Shown here one piece after another: positions 18,472-27,460 of a stretch of 64,000 nucleotides of DNA. Below the pieces are notes generated by a model. It saw only the letters and a program-made list of their open reading frames with translations, made no database searches and was not told where the DNA came from. This DNA is from NORP309 sp964352735 (GTDB lineage Bacteria > Pseudomonadota > Gammaproteobacteria > Xanthomonadales > Marinicellaceae): the NCBI GenBank assembly GCA_964352735.1, contig CAYGTC010000005.1, positions 1-64,000 on the forward strand, given 5' to 3'. Made by a program: the position numbers and the translations under genes. Numbering within the stretch: position 1 is the stretch's first letter; every line of letters begins with the position of its first letter.

Positions 18472-21400
18472 ATGGTGAATAAAATGAGAGTAAAGATTAA
18501 ATCAAAATTATTGGTGCTGTTTGTTATTTTGCTTTATAACAATGCATATGCACAGCTACAATTAACTGATGAGCCGCTGTTTCTCAATCAAACAGTTCCA
18601 CCAGCTTTGGCTGTAACCTTTGATGATTCAGGCAGTATGTCTTGGAGTTGGATGCCTGATTCACGAAGTTTTGATAGGAATAGACCAAGCTTTGCTTCGT
18701 CAGACTATAATTTGATTTATTATAATCCAAATATTGAATACCCTCCGCCGGTTCAGGCTGATGGAAGTTCATTGCCACAATCTACATTCAATAATGCGTC
18801 AAGAGATGGTTACTATACTGCTGGGGATTTTTTGGACAGAAGAGATTTGAATTCTGAATATAGGGTATTCCGTTATTACTATCCATACTATGCAAATAAC
18901 AATTACTCTATTTCTTACGCTAAAGTTGGTCGTGCAAATAATGAAAATAGAGCGTTTTATTATACATGGGAGGGACCTGCAGATGCTTCTTTGAATGACC
19001 TGCGCAATATAAATGGTAATTATGTAAGACACGATATTACTACAGCTGAGGAAAAACAAAATTTTGCCAATTGGTATACTTATTATAATACGCGATCAAA
19101 ATTAGCCAGAGCTGCGGTCAGTCATGCTTTCGTTAATTTTGGACCGGATTTCAAGGTAGACTGGCAACAGATTAATAATAATCGTTTTCGAAATAAGGCT
19201 ACCAATATGGAATTGTTTAAAAACAACCACAGAGAAGATTTTTATGATTGGTTGTTTTTAGTTCCTGGTGATGGTGGAACCCCTCTGAGAAGAGCTACCA
19301 GAGATACTGGTGAATTATTTACCAGAGGTGGTAATAATAGTAGTAGCCCTTATTATGATAGTGATTTTGGTCAGGAATTGACTTGTCAACAGAATTTCCA
19401 TATCTCTATTTCTGATGGTTCTTGGAATTCTTCATCTGGTGTTTCTGGAAATATTGATAACACTACAGTTACTTTACCTGCATTTACCGATGGTACTACA
19501 GCCACATATAATCCTGCTGACCATCTATATTCAGATACCAATTCATCGTCACTGGCTGATACGGCATTTTATTATTGGGCAACTGATTTAAGAAGCGAAT
19601 CAGGTATGACCAATAATGTTCCAACATTTATTGACGATTTTACTGACTCTGATGGTGATATTGTTAATGTACCTGCTGATACCAACTGGTGGAATATGCC
19701 AGAACTACTATGGAACCCAAAAAATGATCCGGCAAACTGGCAACATATGGTCAATTTCAATATAGGACTTGGTATTACAGGCAGCTTTGATAGAGATACC
19801 GATTTACCTGGATTAAGAAACGGCACATTACAATGGCCAAGTACCTTTAATGACACATGTTTTAGACGTGTGAATATAGGAGTTCTGTCGTTTGAGATTC
19901 CACGCACATGTGCAGATCATATATGTTACACGGGTAATGGTACAGGATCGCCAGAAATCAGCTGTAGTGCGCCAATAGCTGATATTGGATTGTGTCAAAA
20001 TGGTGATAATAATACTGCAATTGATTGTGCTGATAGAATCGTAAGAAGAGTGAATGGTTCAGAAGCCAGAGTTGATGATGTTTGGCATGCAGCATTGAAC
20101 AGTCGTGGTGACTATTTCAGTGCACAAAACCCGCAGGAATTATCAGATGCACTTTCACAATTGGTGGCTAATATCATTAAACGCAAAGGTCGAGCCAGTG
20201 CTGGTAGTATTTCATCCAGTATTATTTCTGATGCTACGCTGTCCTTTAGAACGGGTTATGATACATCAGATTGGAGTGGTTTTGTGGTTGCCTCACCTTT
20301 AAATCTAGATGGTAGCTTAGGGGATGTAGTATGGGACGCTGCTTGTAAGTTAACAGGTGGTTTTTGCCCATCAATGAATACTAATGTCGCTGCCACAAAT
20401 GACAATGACTCACGTCAAATTTTCACTTATGACTATCAAAATAAATCTCAACATGACTTTCTAATCGGTGATATGAATTCATCGCAGATACAAGATATAT
20501 TGGATTCGGATTTTTATGATTTGGTTGATGGTGATTTTACTGGTGATTTTGATGCCGCTAGTGATTTTGTTAATTATGTTCGTGGTGATAGAACTTTGGA
20601 AATTCAATTTGGTGGATCACTGCGTAATAGGAGCAGTGTCTTAGGTGATGTGATTAATTCACCTGCACAAATTATCAGGGGGCCAGCTGAGTCATATAAT
20701 GACGATTTCTGGGGTACTAATAGTCCAGAGAGAATTGCCGCTGATAACGGTAATGGTTACGCTGATTTTAGAAGTGCTAACAGACAAAGAGATAATGTAT
20801 TGCTTGTTGGTGCAAATGATGGCATGTTGCATGCATTTGATGCTGGCATCAATACCAGTGAAGGTGGAGATGAGTTATGGGCTTATGTGCCTTCTGCAGC
20901 TATGAATGGGCTTTCGGAATTGGCTAATCCACAATATGTTCATAAAACATTTGTGGATTTAGCACCTTTTGTTCAAGATGCTTTTATCAATAATCAATGG
21001 TCTTCAGTTGCTCTGGGGGGTATGAGGCATGGTGGAAAATTGGTATATGCGTTAGACCTTGGATCAAACCCAAGTGATGTCCCACGAGTGATGTGGGAGT
21101 TTACCAATGAAGATGACAACGATATGGGTTTCTCATATTCTGGCGGTGTCATTACCAGAATTGCAGTTCCTACTTCAGTCAGTTCAATTGAGTCCAGATG
21201 GATAGCCTTGATACCAAATGGCTATAACAGTGCGACACAAAAATCTGCGATGTATGCTGTGGATTTAGAAACAGGTGCTATTTTGCATGAATGGAATACC
21301 GGTCTTGGCAGTAATGCTGAACCAAATGGAATGGGGCCTCCAATTGCGGGTGATTTTGTAGCTTATGATGAATCTAATACTGATACAACATTTTTTGGAG

Positions 21401-22182
21401 CGGATCAAGGTACTGATTATGTGTACGCTGGTGATTTGCATGGTAATTTATACAGGTTTGATATGAAGGATATATTTGGTGCTCCAGTGACTCAGCCTGA
21501 GATATTGTTCAATGGTAGCCCAGATCAACCGATAACTACAGCCCCAAGAATATTCACAACAGGGCAAGCCTCTGACAGTGTTGTTGTTTTGTTTGGTACA
21601 GGTAAGTACATTGAATTACCAGATAGATCAATACTGGGCGCTGAAACGCAATATTTGTTTGGACTGAAAGATAAGAATGAAACAATTATTAATTCATACA
21701 CTTTGAATGACAGCAGAATTGTCAATCAACCTATCACTACTACTGGTGGTTTTAGAAAATTGTCTGAAGATGATATTGAAGATGATGAAAGTTGGAAAAT
21801 TGAACTGCCTGAACAAGGTGAAAGAATGGTGACAACGATTGGGAGAAATAATCAATTAAAAGTCGCTTCAATTGCAACAATCATACCTAATGGTGATGAC
21901 CCATGTAAAGCCGGAGGGGTCAGTTGGTTTATGATATTAGATGCTCGATGTGGTTGTGTACCAGGTGTTGGAAGCTTCTTTGATAACCAATCTTCTGATG
22001 GTGTTTTAGTTGAGGATATTGTGCTTGGATTTAATATATTAACAGTGCCAGGAGGTAGAACAACCCTAGTAAATATTGATGTCACAGGTGATGACGGATT
22101 AGATGGAAATACAATAACAGAAACCATCGATGTCATTAGTGAGTGGAAGAGAAGAAGTTGGCACCGGATAATGTTTGATTAA
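18472..22182 (+). CDS. pilY1: Type IV pilus tip protein / adhesin PilY1
   Basis: This large exported protein (1236 residues) has a signal peptide ending near NNAYAQ. A von Willebrand factor A-like segment near residues 45-60 carries the metal-site motif DDSGSMS. The C-terminal half (from about residue 660) is the PilY1 beta-propeller, including LLVGANDGMLHAFDAG and DLHGNLYRFDMKD; NEDDNDMGFSYSG resembles the calcium-loop region. PilY1 sits at the pilus tip with the minor pilins and acts in pilus extension, adhesion and surface sensing. It starts directly after the pilX stop with an AAGG/TTAGG ribosome site. Confidence 0.92.
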   Translation: MVNKMRVKIKSKLLVLFVILLYNNAYAQLQLTDEPLFLNQTVPPALAVTFDDSGSMSWSWMPDSRSFDRNRPSFASSDYNLIYYNPNIEYPPPVQADGSSLPQSTFNNASRDGYYTAGDFLDRRDLNSEYRVFRYYYPYYANNNYSISYAKVGRANNENRAFYYTWEGPADASLNDLRNINGNYVRHDITTAEEKQNFANWYTYYNTRSKLARAAVSHAFVNFGPDFKVDWQQINNNRFRNKATNMELFKNNHREDFYDWLFLVPGDGGTPLRRATRDTGELFTRGGNNSSSPYYDSDFGQELTCQQNFHISISDGSWNSSSGVSGNIDNTTVTLPAFTDGTTATYNPADHLYSDTNSSSLADTAFYYWATDLRSESGMTNNVPTFIDDFTDSDGDIVNVPADTNWWNMPELLWNPKNDPANWQHMVNFNIGLGITGSFDRDTDLPGLRNGTLQWPSTFNDTCFRRVNIGVLSFEIPRTCADHICYTGNGTGSPEISCSAPIADIGLCQNGDNNTAIDCADRIVRRVNGSEARVDDVWHAALNSRGDYFSAQNPQELSDALSQLVANIIKRKGRASAGSISSSIISDATLSFRTGYDTSDWSGFVVASPLNLDGSLGDVVWDAACKLTGGFCPSMNTNVAATNDNDSRQIFTYDYQNKSQHDFLIGDMNSSQIQDILDSDFYDLVDGDFTGDFDAASDFVNYVRGDRTLEIQFGGSLRNRSSVLGDVINSPAQIIRGPAESYNDDFWGTNSPERIAADNGNGYADFRSANRQRDNVLLVGANDGMLHAFDAGINTSEGGDELWAYVPSAAMNGLSELANPQYVHKTFVDLAPFVQDAFINNQWSSVALGGMRHGGKLVYALDLGSNPSDVPRVMWEFTNEDDNDMGFSYSGGVITRIAVPTSVSSIESRWIALIPNGYNSATQKSAMYAVDLETGAILHEWNTGLGSNAEPNGMGPPIAGDFVAYDESNTDTTFFGADQGTDYVYAGDLHGNLYRFDMKDIFGAPVTQPEILFNGSPDQPITTAPRIFTTGQASDSVVVLFGTGKYIELPDRSILGAETQYLFGLKDKNETIINSYTLNDSRIVNQPITTTGGFRKLSEDDIEDDESWKIELPEQGERMVTTIGRNNQLKVASIATIIPNGDDPCKAGGVSWFMILDARCGCVPGVGSFFDNQSSDGVLVEDIVLGFNILTVPGGRTTLVNIDVTGDDGLDGNTITETIDVISEWKRRSWHRIMFD

Positions 22183-22195
22183 TTGGAGAATTGAT

Positions 22196-22651
22196 ATGTT
22201 AAAGAAAATTACTATACTACTGACCATATTTGCTGTATCGGTTTGTGCGCAAAACTATAAATCTGATAACTATATGCAATGGAGAATATTGGGTAAAAGT
22301 GTTGAAGATAAATATTTGATTGTTCAAGCTAAAGATCAAAAGATGGTTGACCGTTTCAGGCCAATATGCGTTGGCGCTGACAAGTGGATATTTCGATATG
22401 AGATGATGGCTTTTGATGATGCATTTTACAATGCACAATCGAAACCCAGTAATTTGAAGTTTTTGAAAAATTCTGCTGATTACATTATGAAGATTGATAT
22501 TGAGGAGGATAATATATATAGTGAAAAAACGTCAGCAGATAAGATATGTACTGAGAATCAAACTCAGCTAAATATCAACCCTCAAGCTGGTAAAGTCAGG
22601 ATTGGTATAGTAACTTATGTTGGTGATAAAAATATTGGGCTTCCATTTTAA
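22196..22651 (+). CDS. Small exported protein of the pilin operon, unknown function
   Basis: I do not recognise a named family with confidence. From ATG 22196 (GGAG 8 nt upstream) it encodes 151 residues with a signal peptide (LKKITILLTIFAVSVCAQ). The mature part is mixed alpha/beta with two cysteines (PICVGADKW and KICTENQ) that could pair in the periplasm. Its position between pilY1 and pilE matches that of PilY2 or TapY2 in other gammaproteobacteria, so a role in pilus tip assembly is likely by context only. Confidence 0.7.
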   Translation: MLKKITILLTIFAVSVCAQNYKSDNYMQWRILGKSVEDKYLIVQAKDQKMVDRFRPICVGADKWIFRYEMMAFDDAFYNAQSKPSNLKFLKNSADYIMKIDIEEDNIYSEKTSADKICTENQTQLNINPQAGKVRIGIVTYVGDKNIGLPF

Positions 22652-22661
22652 AGGTGTAAAT

Positions 22662-23081
22662 ATGAAAAAAGTGTCAGGTTTTACGTTAGTTGAATTGATG
22701 GTTGTAGTTGCAATAATTGCACTTATTATGGCTTTTGCTATTCCTTCATATCGGGCTCAGGTAATAAAAGCGAAAAGAACAGATGCCTATAATGTGATCA
22801 TGAAAATTGCCAGTGCACAGGAACGTAATAATGCCACATTTAACCAATACGCTTCTACAATTGATGGTGGTACATCTCCAACTGTGGATGATTTGGGTTT
22901 GGGTGCTGCAGATTTTCTTACTTCTGAAGACTATGATTTTTCTGTAACAAATAACAATGGTTATACCATAACGGCTACAGCAAAAGGCACTACTCAAATA
23001 TATGATACAGAATACGATGGAGATTGTACCTCTATGTCATTAAATGCATTGGGACAAAAAACGCCTTTGGCTTGTTGGTAA
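22662..23081 (+). CDS. pilE: Type IV minor pilin PilE
   Basis: This 139-residue prepilin has the short leader MKKVSG then FTLVELMVVVAIIALIMAFAIPSYRAQV, with Glu at +5. AKRTDAYNVIMKIASAQERNNATFNQYAS matches PilE-type minor pilins. Two cysteines near the C-terminus (DGDCTSM, LACW) form the expected disulfide loop. ATG 22662 is chosen over the upstream in-frame start because the leader must be short. It is the last gene of the operon, followed by a hairpin. Confidence 0.9.
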   Translation: MKKVSGFTLVELMVVVAIIALIMAFAIPSYRAQVIKAKRTDAYNVIMKIASAQERNNATFNQYASTIDGGTSPTVDDLGLGAADFLTSEDYDFSVTNNNGYTITATAKGTTQIYDTEYDGDCTSMSLNALGQKTPLACW

Positions 23082-23091
23082 ATTAAATTTG

Positions 23092-23134
23092 AAAAGGCCA
23101 TTTCTTTATTGATTTTTAAAGTTATGGCCTTTTT
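23092..23134. terminator. Bidirectional terminator between pilE and smpB
   Basis: AAAAGGCCAT (23092-23101) and ATGGCCTTTT (23124-23133) pair perfectly with a 22-nt loop. The A run on one side and T run on the other make it usable on both strands, ending pilE rightward and possibly smpB leftward. Confidence 0.6.
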
Positions 23135-23200
23135 AATGTCATACATTAAGATGACATCTCTATATGATGATGGGAATGTTTTCTTATCTATACTTGCTGT

Positions 23201-23677
23201 TTATTGATTGGCCTTTAATACCCTTTGCTTGTTTCTATTCCAGTCCCTGGCTTTTTCTGTTTGTCGTTTATCATGTACGTTTTTACCTTTTGCTAAAGAA
23301 ATTAAAATCTTAATTTTTCCAGATTTCCAGTAAAGCTTTCTAGGCACTAAAGTTAACCCCTTTCTTTCGATTGAGCCAATCAGCTTTGCGATTTCTTTTT
23401 TATGAAGCAGCAATTTTCGCGGTCTCATTGGTTCAGTATTAACATGTGTCGAAGCTGAGATAAGTGCTGTGATGTGGGTGCCTATCAGTTGTGCTTCATT
23501 GTTCCTTATGAATACATAGGATTCATTAAATTGGACTTTACCTTGTCTTAAGCTTTTTACTTCCCACCCAAGTAGCGATAGACCTGCTTCGAAGTCTTCG
23601 AGGAAAGTGTATTCATAACCGGCTTTTTTATTGACGGCGATGACATTAGAAGGTGTTTTTTTCTTTTTCTTACTCAT
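23201..23677 (-). CDS. smpB: SsrA-binding protein
   Basis: SmpB binds tmRNA and delivers it to stalled ribosomes for trans-translation. The 158-residue sequence shows the family core: NKKAGYEYTFLEDFEAGLSL, LGWEVKSLRQGKVQF, and the basic tail AKGKNVHDKRQTEKARDWNR that enters the mRNA channel. It is divergent from ratA, a conserved pairing. No tmRNA gene is seen next to it. Confidence 0.96.
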   Translation of the reverse strand: MSKKKKKTPSNVIAVNKKAGYEYTFLEDFEAGLSLLGWEVKSLRQGKVQFNESYVFIRNNEAQLIGTHITALISASTHVNTEPMRPRKLLLHKKEIAKLIGSIERKGLTLVPRKLYWKSGKIKILISLAKGKNVHDKRQTEKARDWNRNKQRVLKANQ

Positions 23678-23753
23678 TACCAGATTGTATAAAAAAAACT
23701 AAAAAAATGCACTTATGTTGTGTAGAATAAACGTTTTATATTACTGCTGTTTA

Positions 23754-24197
23754 ATGCATCAAGTCAATCGCCAAGCCATAGTTAGGCATAATGCTCAAGA
23801 GATGTTTACATTAGTCAATGATATCAAAAGGTATCCTGAATTTCTCAAGTGGTGCCATGATTCTCATTTGTTAGAAGAAAGTAAAAATTCTATGACAGCT
23901 GGTTTAACCGTAAGTTTGGCTGGCTTTAAACAAAAATTTACCACTAAGAATGATTTGTTCTATGAAGAGGATCACCGATATAGAATTCAATTGAGTTTAA
24001 TCAACGGACCATTTGAAAATCTCAATGGATATTGGCTGTTTTCTCCTTTAAATAATCAAGCCAGTAAAATAGAACTGTATCTGGAATTTAATTTTAAATC
24101 GGGTATTCTTAATAATGCTTTTAAGAAAGGTTTTGGGATGATAGCTCAACAATTGGTATCAGATTTTGTAAAAAGGGCTGCACATGTTTATAGTTAA
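23754..24197 (+). CDS. ratA: RatA family START/COQ10-like protein
   Basis: This 147-residue SRPBCC protein belongs to the RatA/Coq10 family, associated with ribosome interaction in E. coli and with ubiquinone binding in the Coq10 branch. VNRQAIVRHNAQEMFTLVND and IKRYPEFLKWC are the family signature. ATG 23754 is chosen because it aligns with family starts; an in-frame TTG 39 nt upstream would add unconserved residues. It overlaps rnfH by 14 nt. Confidence 0.9.
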   Translation: MHQVNRQAIVRHNAQEMFTLVNDIKRYPEFLKWCHDSHLLEESKNSMTAGLTVSLAGFKQKFTTKNDLFYEEDHRYRIQLSLINGPFENLNGYWLFSPLNNQASKIELYLEFNFKSGILNNAFKKGFGMIAQQLVSDFVKRAAHVYS

Positions 24198-24474
24198 TGT
24201 TATCTATGCAACCATTGCAAAACAGAAATTAATCAAAGTTAAATGTAAAAAGGGAGACACAATAAAGACAGTCATTGAAGTCTCTGGTGTTTTACAAATG
24301 TATCCAGAAATTGATTTAACAATTAATAAAGTGGGTATATTTAATCAAATAAAAAAATTGGATGACAGTGTTGATGATGGTGATAGGATTGAAATTTATC
24401 GATCGCTTATTGCTAATCCAAAAGAAGTTAGACGAAAACGAGCAGTAAAGCAGAAGGAACAAGGCGTAATATAG
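24184..24474 (+). CDS. rnfH: RnfH family ubiquitin-like protein
   Basis: This 96-residue beta-grasp protein matches RnfH (UPF0125), usually paired with ratA as a possible antitoxin-like partner. The core has VNVIYATIAKQKLIKVK, KVGIFNQIKKLDDSVDDGDRIEIYRSL, and the basic tail ANPKEVRRKRA typical of the family. It overlaps ratA and converges with bamE. Its function is not established. Confidence 0.88.
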   Translation: MFIVNVIYATIAKQKLIKVKCKKGDTIKTVIEVSGVLQMYPEIDLTINKVGIFNQIKKLDDSVDDGDRIEIYRSLIANPKEVRRKRAVKQKEQGVI

Positions 24475-24528
24475 CCTCTCATCATTCTTTGGCTGTGATA
24501 ATTAAAATGTCATAAAGTGGATGTTATC

Positions 24529-24882
24529 CTAAGATTGTGGTTGTTCCTCCTCGTCAACATTACTGCTGTTTTTTTCAGGAAAATAATTGCCTTCGGTTTT
24601 AATAAGTTTATCATTACTAAAATAAAGCGTCAGTCTTTTTATTTTATCAATTTTACCCTTGTATTTAAATGTATTGACATAATCCCACCTGTCTTGGTTA
24701 AAGGGGTCAGCGATAGCAGGTGTACCAAGAATAATTGCTACTTGTCTTTTACTCATGCCTGGTTTTATTTCATCAACATCCTTTTGCTCTAAAACATTGC
24801 CTTGTTGAACAGGCGTTTTATACATGCATGCATTAGAAAATAATATAAATACCAAGGTTAGTATAATTGTGAGTGTTTTCAT
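24529..24882 (-). CDS. bamE: Outer membrane protein assembly factor BamE
   Basis: BamE is a small outer-membrane lipoprotein of the Bam beta-barrel assembly complex. The 117-residue sequence has a lipoprotein signal with lipobox FSNAC (Cys19), then QGNVLEQKDVDEIKPGMSKRQV, ILGTPAIADPF and WDYVNTFK, all BamE signatures. An acidic C-terminal extension (SSNVDEEEQPQS) follows. It is divergent from fur, the order common in gammaproteobacteria. Confidence 0.94.
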   Translation of the reverse strand: MKTLTIILTLVFILFSNACMYKTPVQQGNVLEQKDVDEIKPGMSKRQVAIILGTPAIADPFNQDRWDYVNTFKYKGKIDKIKRLTLYFSNDKLIKTEGNYFPEKNSSNVDEEEQPQS

Positions 24883-24974
24883 AACAATATTTCAGCTTTT
24901 TAACAGGGTGAATGATACAATAACGACGATTAAATAGCAGTTAAATTCTTTGATAATTTACGAATTGGGAAAAA

Positions 24975-25376
24975 ATGAAAGGTCAAGATATAAAAAACGC
25001 AGGGCTAAAGGTTACTTTACCACGTTTACAAGTTTTAGAGTTTTTTGAGAATAGAATAGGTGAGCATTTTACAGCTGATGATGTTTTTACTCAAATTCGA
25101 TTAACAAGCAGTGAAATAGGTCTTGCAACGATCTATAGAGTGCTTAATCAATTTGAGTCAGCTGGTTTGATCATCAAGCATCAGTTTGATAATGGACAAT
25201 CCGTTTATGAATTAGACACAGGTGAGCATCATGATCACATGGTTGACCTGGAAACCGGTGACGTCATAGAGTTTTTCGATAAAAAAATTGAAGACCTTCA
25301 AGAAGAGTTGGCAGAAAAACATGGTTATGATTTAATTGATCACAATATGGTGCTTTACGTTAAAAAGAAAAAGTGA
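24975..25376 (+). CDS. fur: Ferric uptake regulator
   Basis: Fur is the iron-responsive repressor. The 133-residue protein has the DNA-binding domain (GLKVTLPRLQVLEFF, GLATIYRVLNQFESAGL) and the His-rich metal sites around GEHHDHMVDLETGDVIEFFD and the C-terminal VDHN-like segment (LIDHNMVLYVKKKK). It contains no cysteine at all, so no CxxC zinc site; the position is Asp-Leu-Glu-Thr. Pseudomonas-type Fur also lacks the CxxC pair. A candidate Fur box lies at 61156-61174 in this window. Its stop overlaps the queD start. Confidence 0.95.
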   Translation: MKGQDIKNAGLKVTLPRLQVLEFFENRIGEHFTADDVFTQIRLTSSEIGLATIYRVLNQFESAGLIIKHQFDNGQSVYELDTGEHHDHMVDLETGDVIEFFDKKIEDLQEELAEKHGYDLIDHNMVLYVKKKK

Positions 25377-25738
25377 TGGAAATTTATAAGAAATTCACAG
25401 TGGAATCAGCACATTGGTTGCCTCATGTTCCTGAAGGCCACAAATGCGGCCGATTACACGGCCATTCAATACAAATTATTATCTCTATTGCCGGTGATGT
25501 TTCAAAGGACAGTGGTTGGGTTGCAGATTTTGCGGATATTAAGTCAGCTTTTAAGCCTTTGTATGATGTTTTGGATCACAATTGCCTCAATCACATTGAT
25601 GGGTTGGAGAATCCTACCAGTGAAAACCTCTGTATTTGGATTTGGAATAAACTCATACCACAATTGCCACTACTTTCTCGTGTTGAAGTCTGTGAAACAT
25701 GCAACTCTGGATGCGTTTACCTAGGACCAGAGGCTTAA
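25376..25738 (+). CDS. queD: 6-carboxytetrahydropterin synthase (QueD/PTPS family)
   Basis: QueD makes 6-carboxy-5,6,7,8-tetrahydropterin from dihydroneopterin triphosphate in queuosine precursor synthesis. The 120-residue sequence shows zinc histidines in ESAHWLP and RLHGHS, the catalytic Cys in HKCGRLHGHS, WVADFADIK and the C-terminal substrate Glu in VEVCET. ATG 25376 overlaps the fur stop by one base (TGATG), so the two are translationally coupled; no functional link between iron and queuosine is implied. Confidence 0.92.
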   Translation: MEIYKKFTVESAHWLPHVPEGHKCGRLHGHSIQIIISIAGDVSKDSGWVADFADIKSAFKPLYDVLDHNCLNHIDGLENPTSENLCIWIWNKLIPQLPLLSRVEVCETCNSGCVYLGPEA

Positions 25739-25763
25739 ATTACCCTATTTATTTAATACTCGA

Positions 25764-26375
25764 ATGCAAAATGTCAGTAACAAGTTATTAAGTCATAGTA
25801 ATAAAGGTATCTTGATTTTTATGATTTTGTTTTCTTGCTTGATGTTTGTGTCTTGCTCTCGAAAGACTCCAAGTGATACACATAATGTTTGTAGTATTTT
25901 TGACCAAAAGAAACGCTGGGCCAAATATGCAAAAAAGTCAGCTAAAAAGTGGGGCACACCGATTCATGTACAAATGGCTATTTTGAGGCAAGAGTCCGGT
26001 TTTAGATACAATGCAAAACCCGGAAGAAAAAAGTTATTGGGATTCATTCCATGGAAACGTAAATCTTCTGCTTATGGTTATGCTCAAGTATTGAATCAAA
26101 CTTGGCAAGAATACATTAAAGACACAAAAAACAATGGGGCTGATCGGGACAAGTTTAAGGATGCAATAGACTTTGTTGGCTGGTATACATCGCATACACA
26201 TAAACAGATCAATATTTCAAAATGGGATGCATACGCACAATACTTGGCCTATCATGAAGGTAGGGCTGGCTATATGAAAAAATCTTATCAAGGAAAGAAG
26301 TGGTTGACAAAAGTGGCAAGAAAAGTTGATCAAACCGCAAAGAATTATGCCGCTCAGTTAAAGACTTGCCTTTAA
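25764..26375 (+). CDS. Lytic transglycosylase-like lipoprotein (SLT domain)
   Basis: This 203-residue protein has a long N-terminal signal with lipobox FVSC (about Cys31) and an SLT-type lysozyme-like domain from about residue 55. The catalytic Glu sits in ILRQESGFRYNA, followed by SAYGYAQVLNQTWQEY, AIDFVGWYTSHTH and AYHEGRAGY, all in the correct order for this family. It likely cleaves or remodels peptidoglycan at the outer-membrane inner leaflet. It lies 25 nt after queD and may be cotranscribed. Confidence 0.85.
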   Translation: MQNVSNKLLSHSNKGILIFMILFSCLMFVSCSRKTPSDTHNVCSIFDQKKRWAKYAKKSAKKWGTPIHVQMAILRQESGFRYNAKPGRKKLLGFIPWKRKSSAYGYAQVLNQTWQEYIKDTKNNGADRDKFKDAIDFVGWYTSHTHKQINISKWDAYAQYLAYHEGRAGYMKKSYQGKKWLTKVARKVDQTAKNYAAQLKTCL

Positions 26376-26423
26376 AAAATTTGTTTAGGAGGGGTTTTTA
26401 AAAAACCAATAAGGGTATATTCA

Positions 26424-26458
26424 AGAGGATGCAACAGCAAAAACATATTGCATCCTCT
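26424..26458. terminator. Perfect hairpin between the SLT lipoprotein and murB
   Basis: An 11-bp perfect stem (26424-26434 / 26448-26458) with a 13-nt loop sits in the convergent gap, 7 nt beyond the murB stop. Neither side has a convincing T run, so it may work as a terminator for both genes or as an mRNA 3' end stabiliser. A second short palindrome (GGTTTTTAAAAAACC) lies at 26393-26407. Confidence 0.55.
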
Positions 26459-26464
26459 GAGCGA

Positions 26465-27460
26465 TTACATGATTTTAGGCTCAATTTTGAGTTTTATTTT
26501 GAACTTCTGATTAACGGATCTAATGGCCTCTTTGCTGAGGCTAATGACTTCTTTACCTTTTGCACTACCATAATTAACCAATACCAGAGCATGTTTATCT
26601 GAAAAGCCACATTCGTGCATTCTGTGACCTTTAAAGCCACATTTCTCCAACAACCACGCTGCGCTGATTCTGAAATGATTATTCTCTAATGGGTAGGAAA
26701 CCAAGTCATCGTATTTTCGAGCCAATTTTTTGTGGTGTTTCTCGTCAATGATTGGATTTTTGTAAAAACTGCCTACATTAGGTATCTCTTTGTAATCTGG
26801 TAATTTTCTTTGTCTTATGGTCGTTACTGCATTTGCCACATCCAGATATGTGGGTTCGATAATGTTGTTATTTTCAAGTTCTTGCTTCAATCCATCATAT
26901 TCAAGATTGATTTCAGTATATGGAGTCAGTTCAAATGCAATTCTGGTGATTATCCAAGGATTTTCAGACTCTCTAAAGATGCTGGTTCTGTACATGAAGC
27001 GGCAATCTTCATTACTCAATCTTTGGAAAACTCCAGTGCGATAATTGAAAATTTCAACCCATACAATGGTGTCTTTGACTTCTGTACCATATGCGCCGAT
27101 ATTTTGCTCGGGTGCTCCACCTACTGTGCCAGGTATAGCGGCAAGGTTCTCAATACCGCCTAAGCCTTTTTTGACTGCCCACATGACAAAATCACTCCAA
27201 AGAGAGCCTGCCCAGACAACGGTTAAGCCATCAACGACACGAGCATGAAACCTTTCAACTAAATGAACTACAGGTTTTTCAATGTTTTTGGTTAAAACAA
27301 GGTTGCTACCAGAACCTAAAACAAAAAGTCCCTGTTTGCCGACATAGGGTAAAACTTTTTCTACATCATGTAAGTTTTCTATCAATATAAATTGATCGCA
27401 ATAACAGTCTATTGCTAAAGTGTTGTGGTTTCTTAAGTTAAAATTTTCTTCTACTTTCAT
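26465..27460 (-). CDS. murB: UDP-N-acetylenolpyruvoylglucosamine reductase
   Basis: MurB reduces the enolpyruvyl ether to UDP-MurNAc with NADPH and FAD. The 331-residue protein is the type I form: FAD domain with VLGSGSNLVLT and AAIPGTVGGAPEQNIGAYG, then NVGSFYKNPI with the catalytic Ser, and the C-terminal SAAWLLEKCGFKG. It overlaps pyrD by 4 nt. Confidence 0.95.
   Translation of the reverse strand: MKVEENFNLRNHNTLAIDCYCDQFILIENLHDVEKVLPYVGKQGLFVLGSGSNLVLTKNIEKPVVHLVERFHARVVDGLTVVWAGSLWSDFVMWAVKKGLGGIENLAAIPGTVGGAPEQNIGAYGTEVKDTIVWVEIFNYRTGVFQRLSNEDCRFMYRTSIFRESENPWIITRIAFELTPYTEINLEYDGLKQELENNNIIEPTYLDVANAVTTIRQRKLPDYKEIPNVGSFYKNPIIDEKHHKKLARKYDDLVSYPLENNHFRISAAWLLEKCGFKGHRMHECGFSDKHALVLVNYGSAKGKEVISLSKEAIRSVNQKFKIKLKIEPKIM

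Noticed and set aside
23082..23200. tmRNA gene next to smpB
   Set aside because: The flanking gap is too short and holds only a terminator-like hairpin; the other side is ratA.
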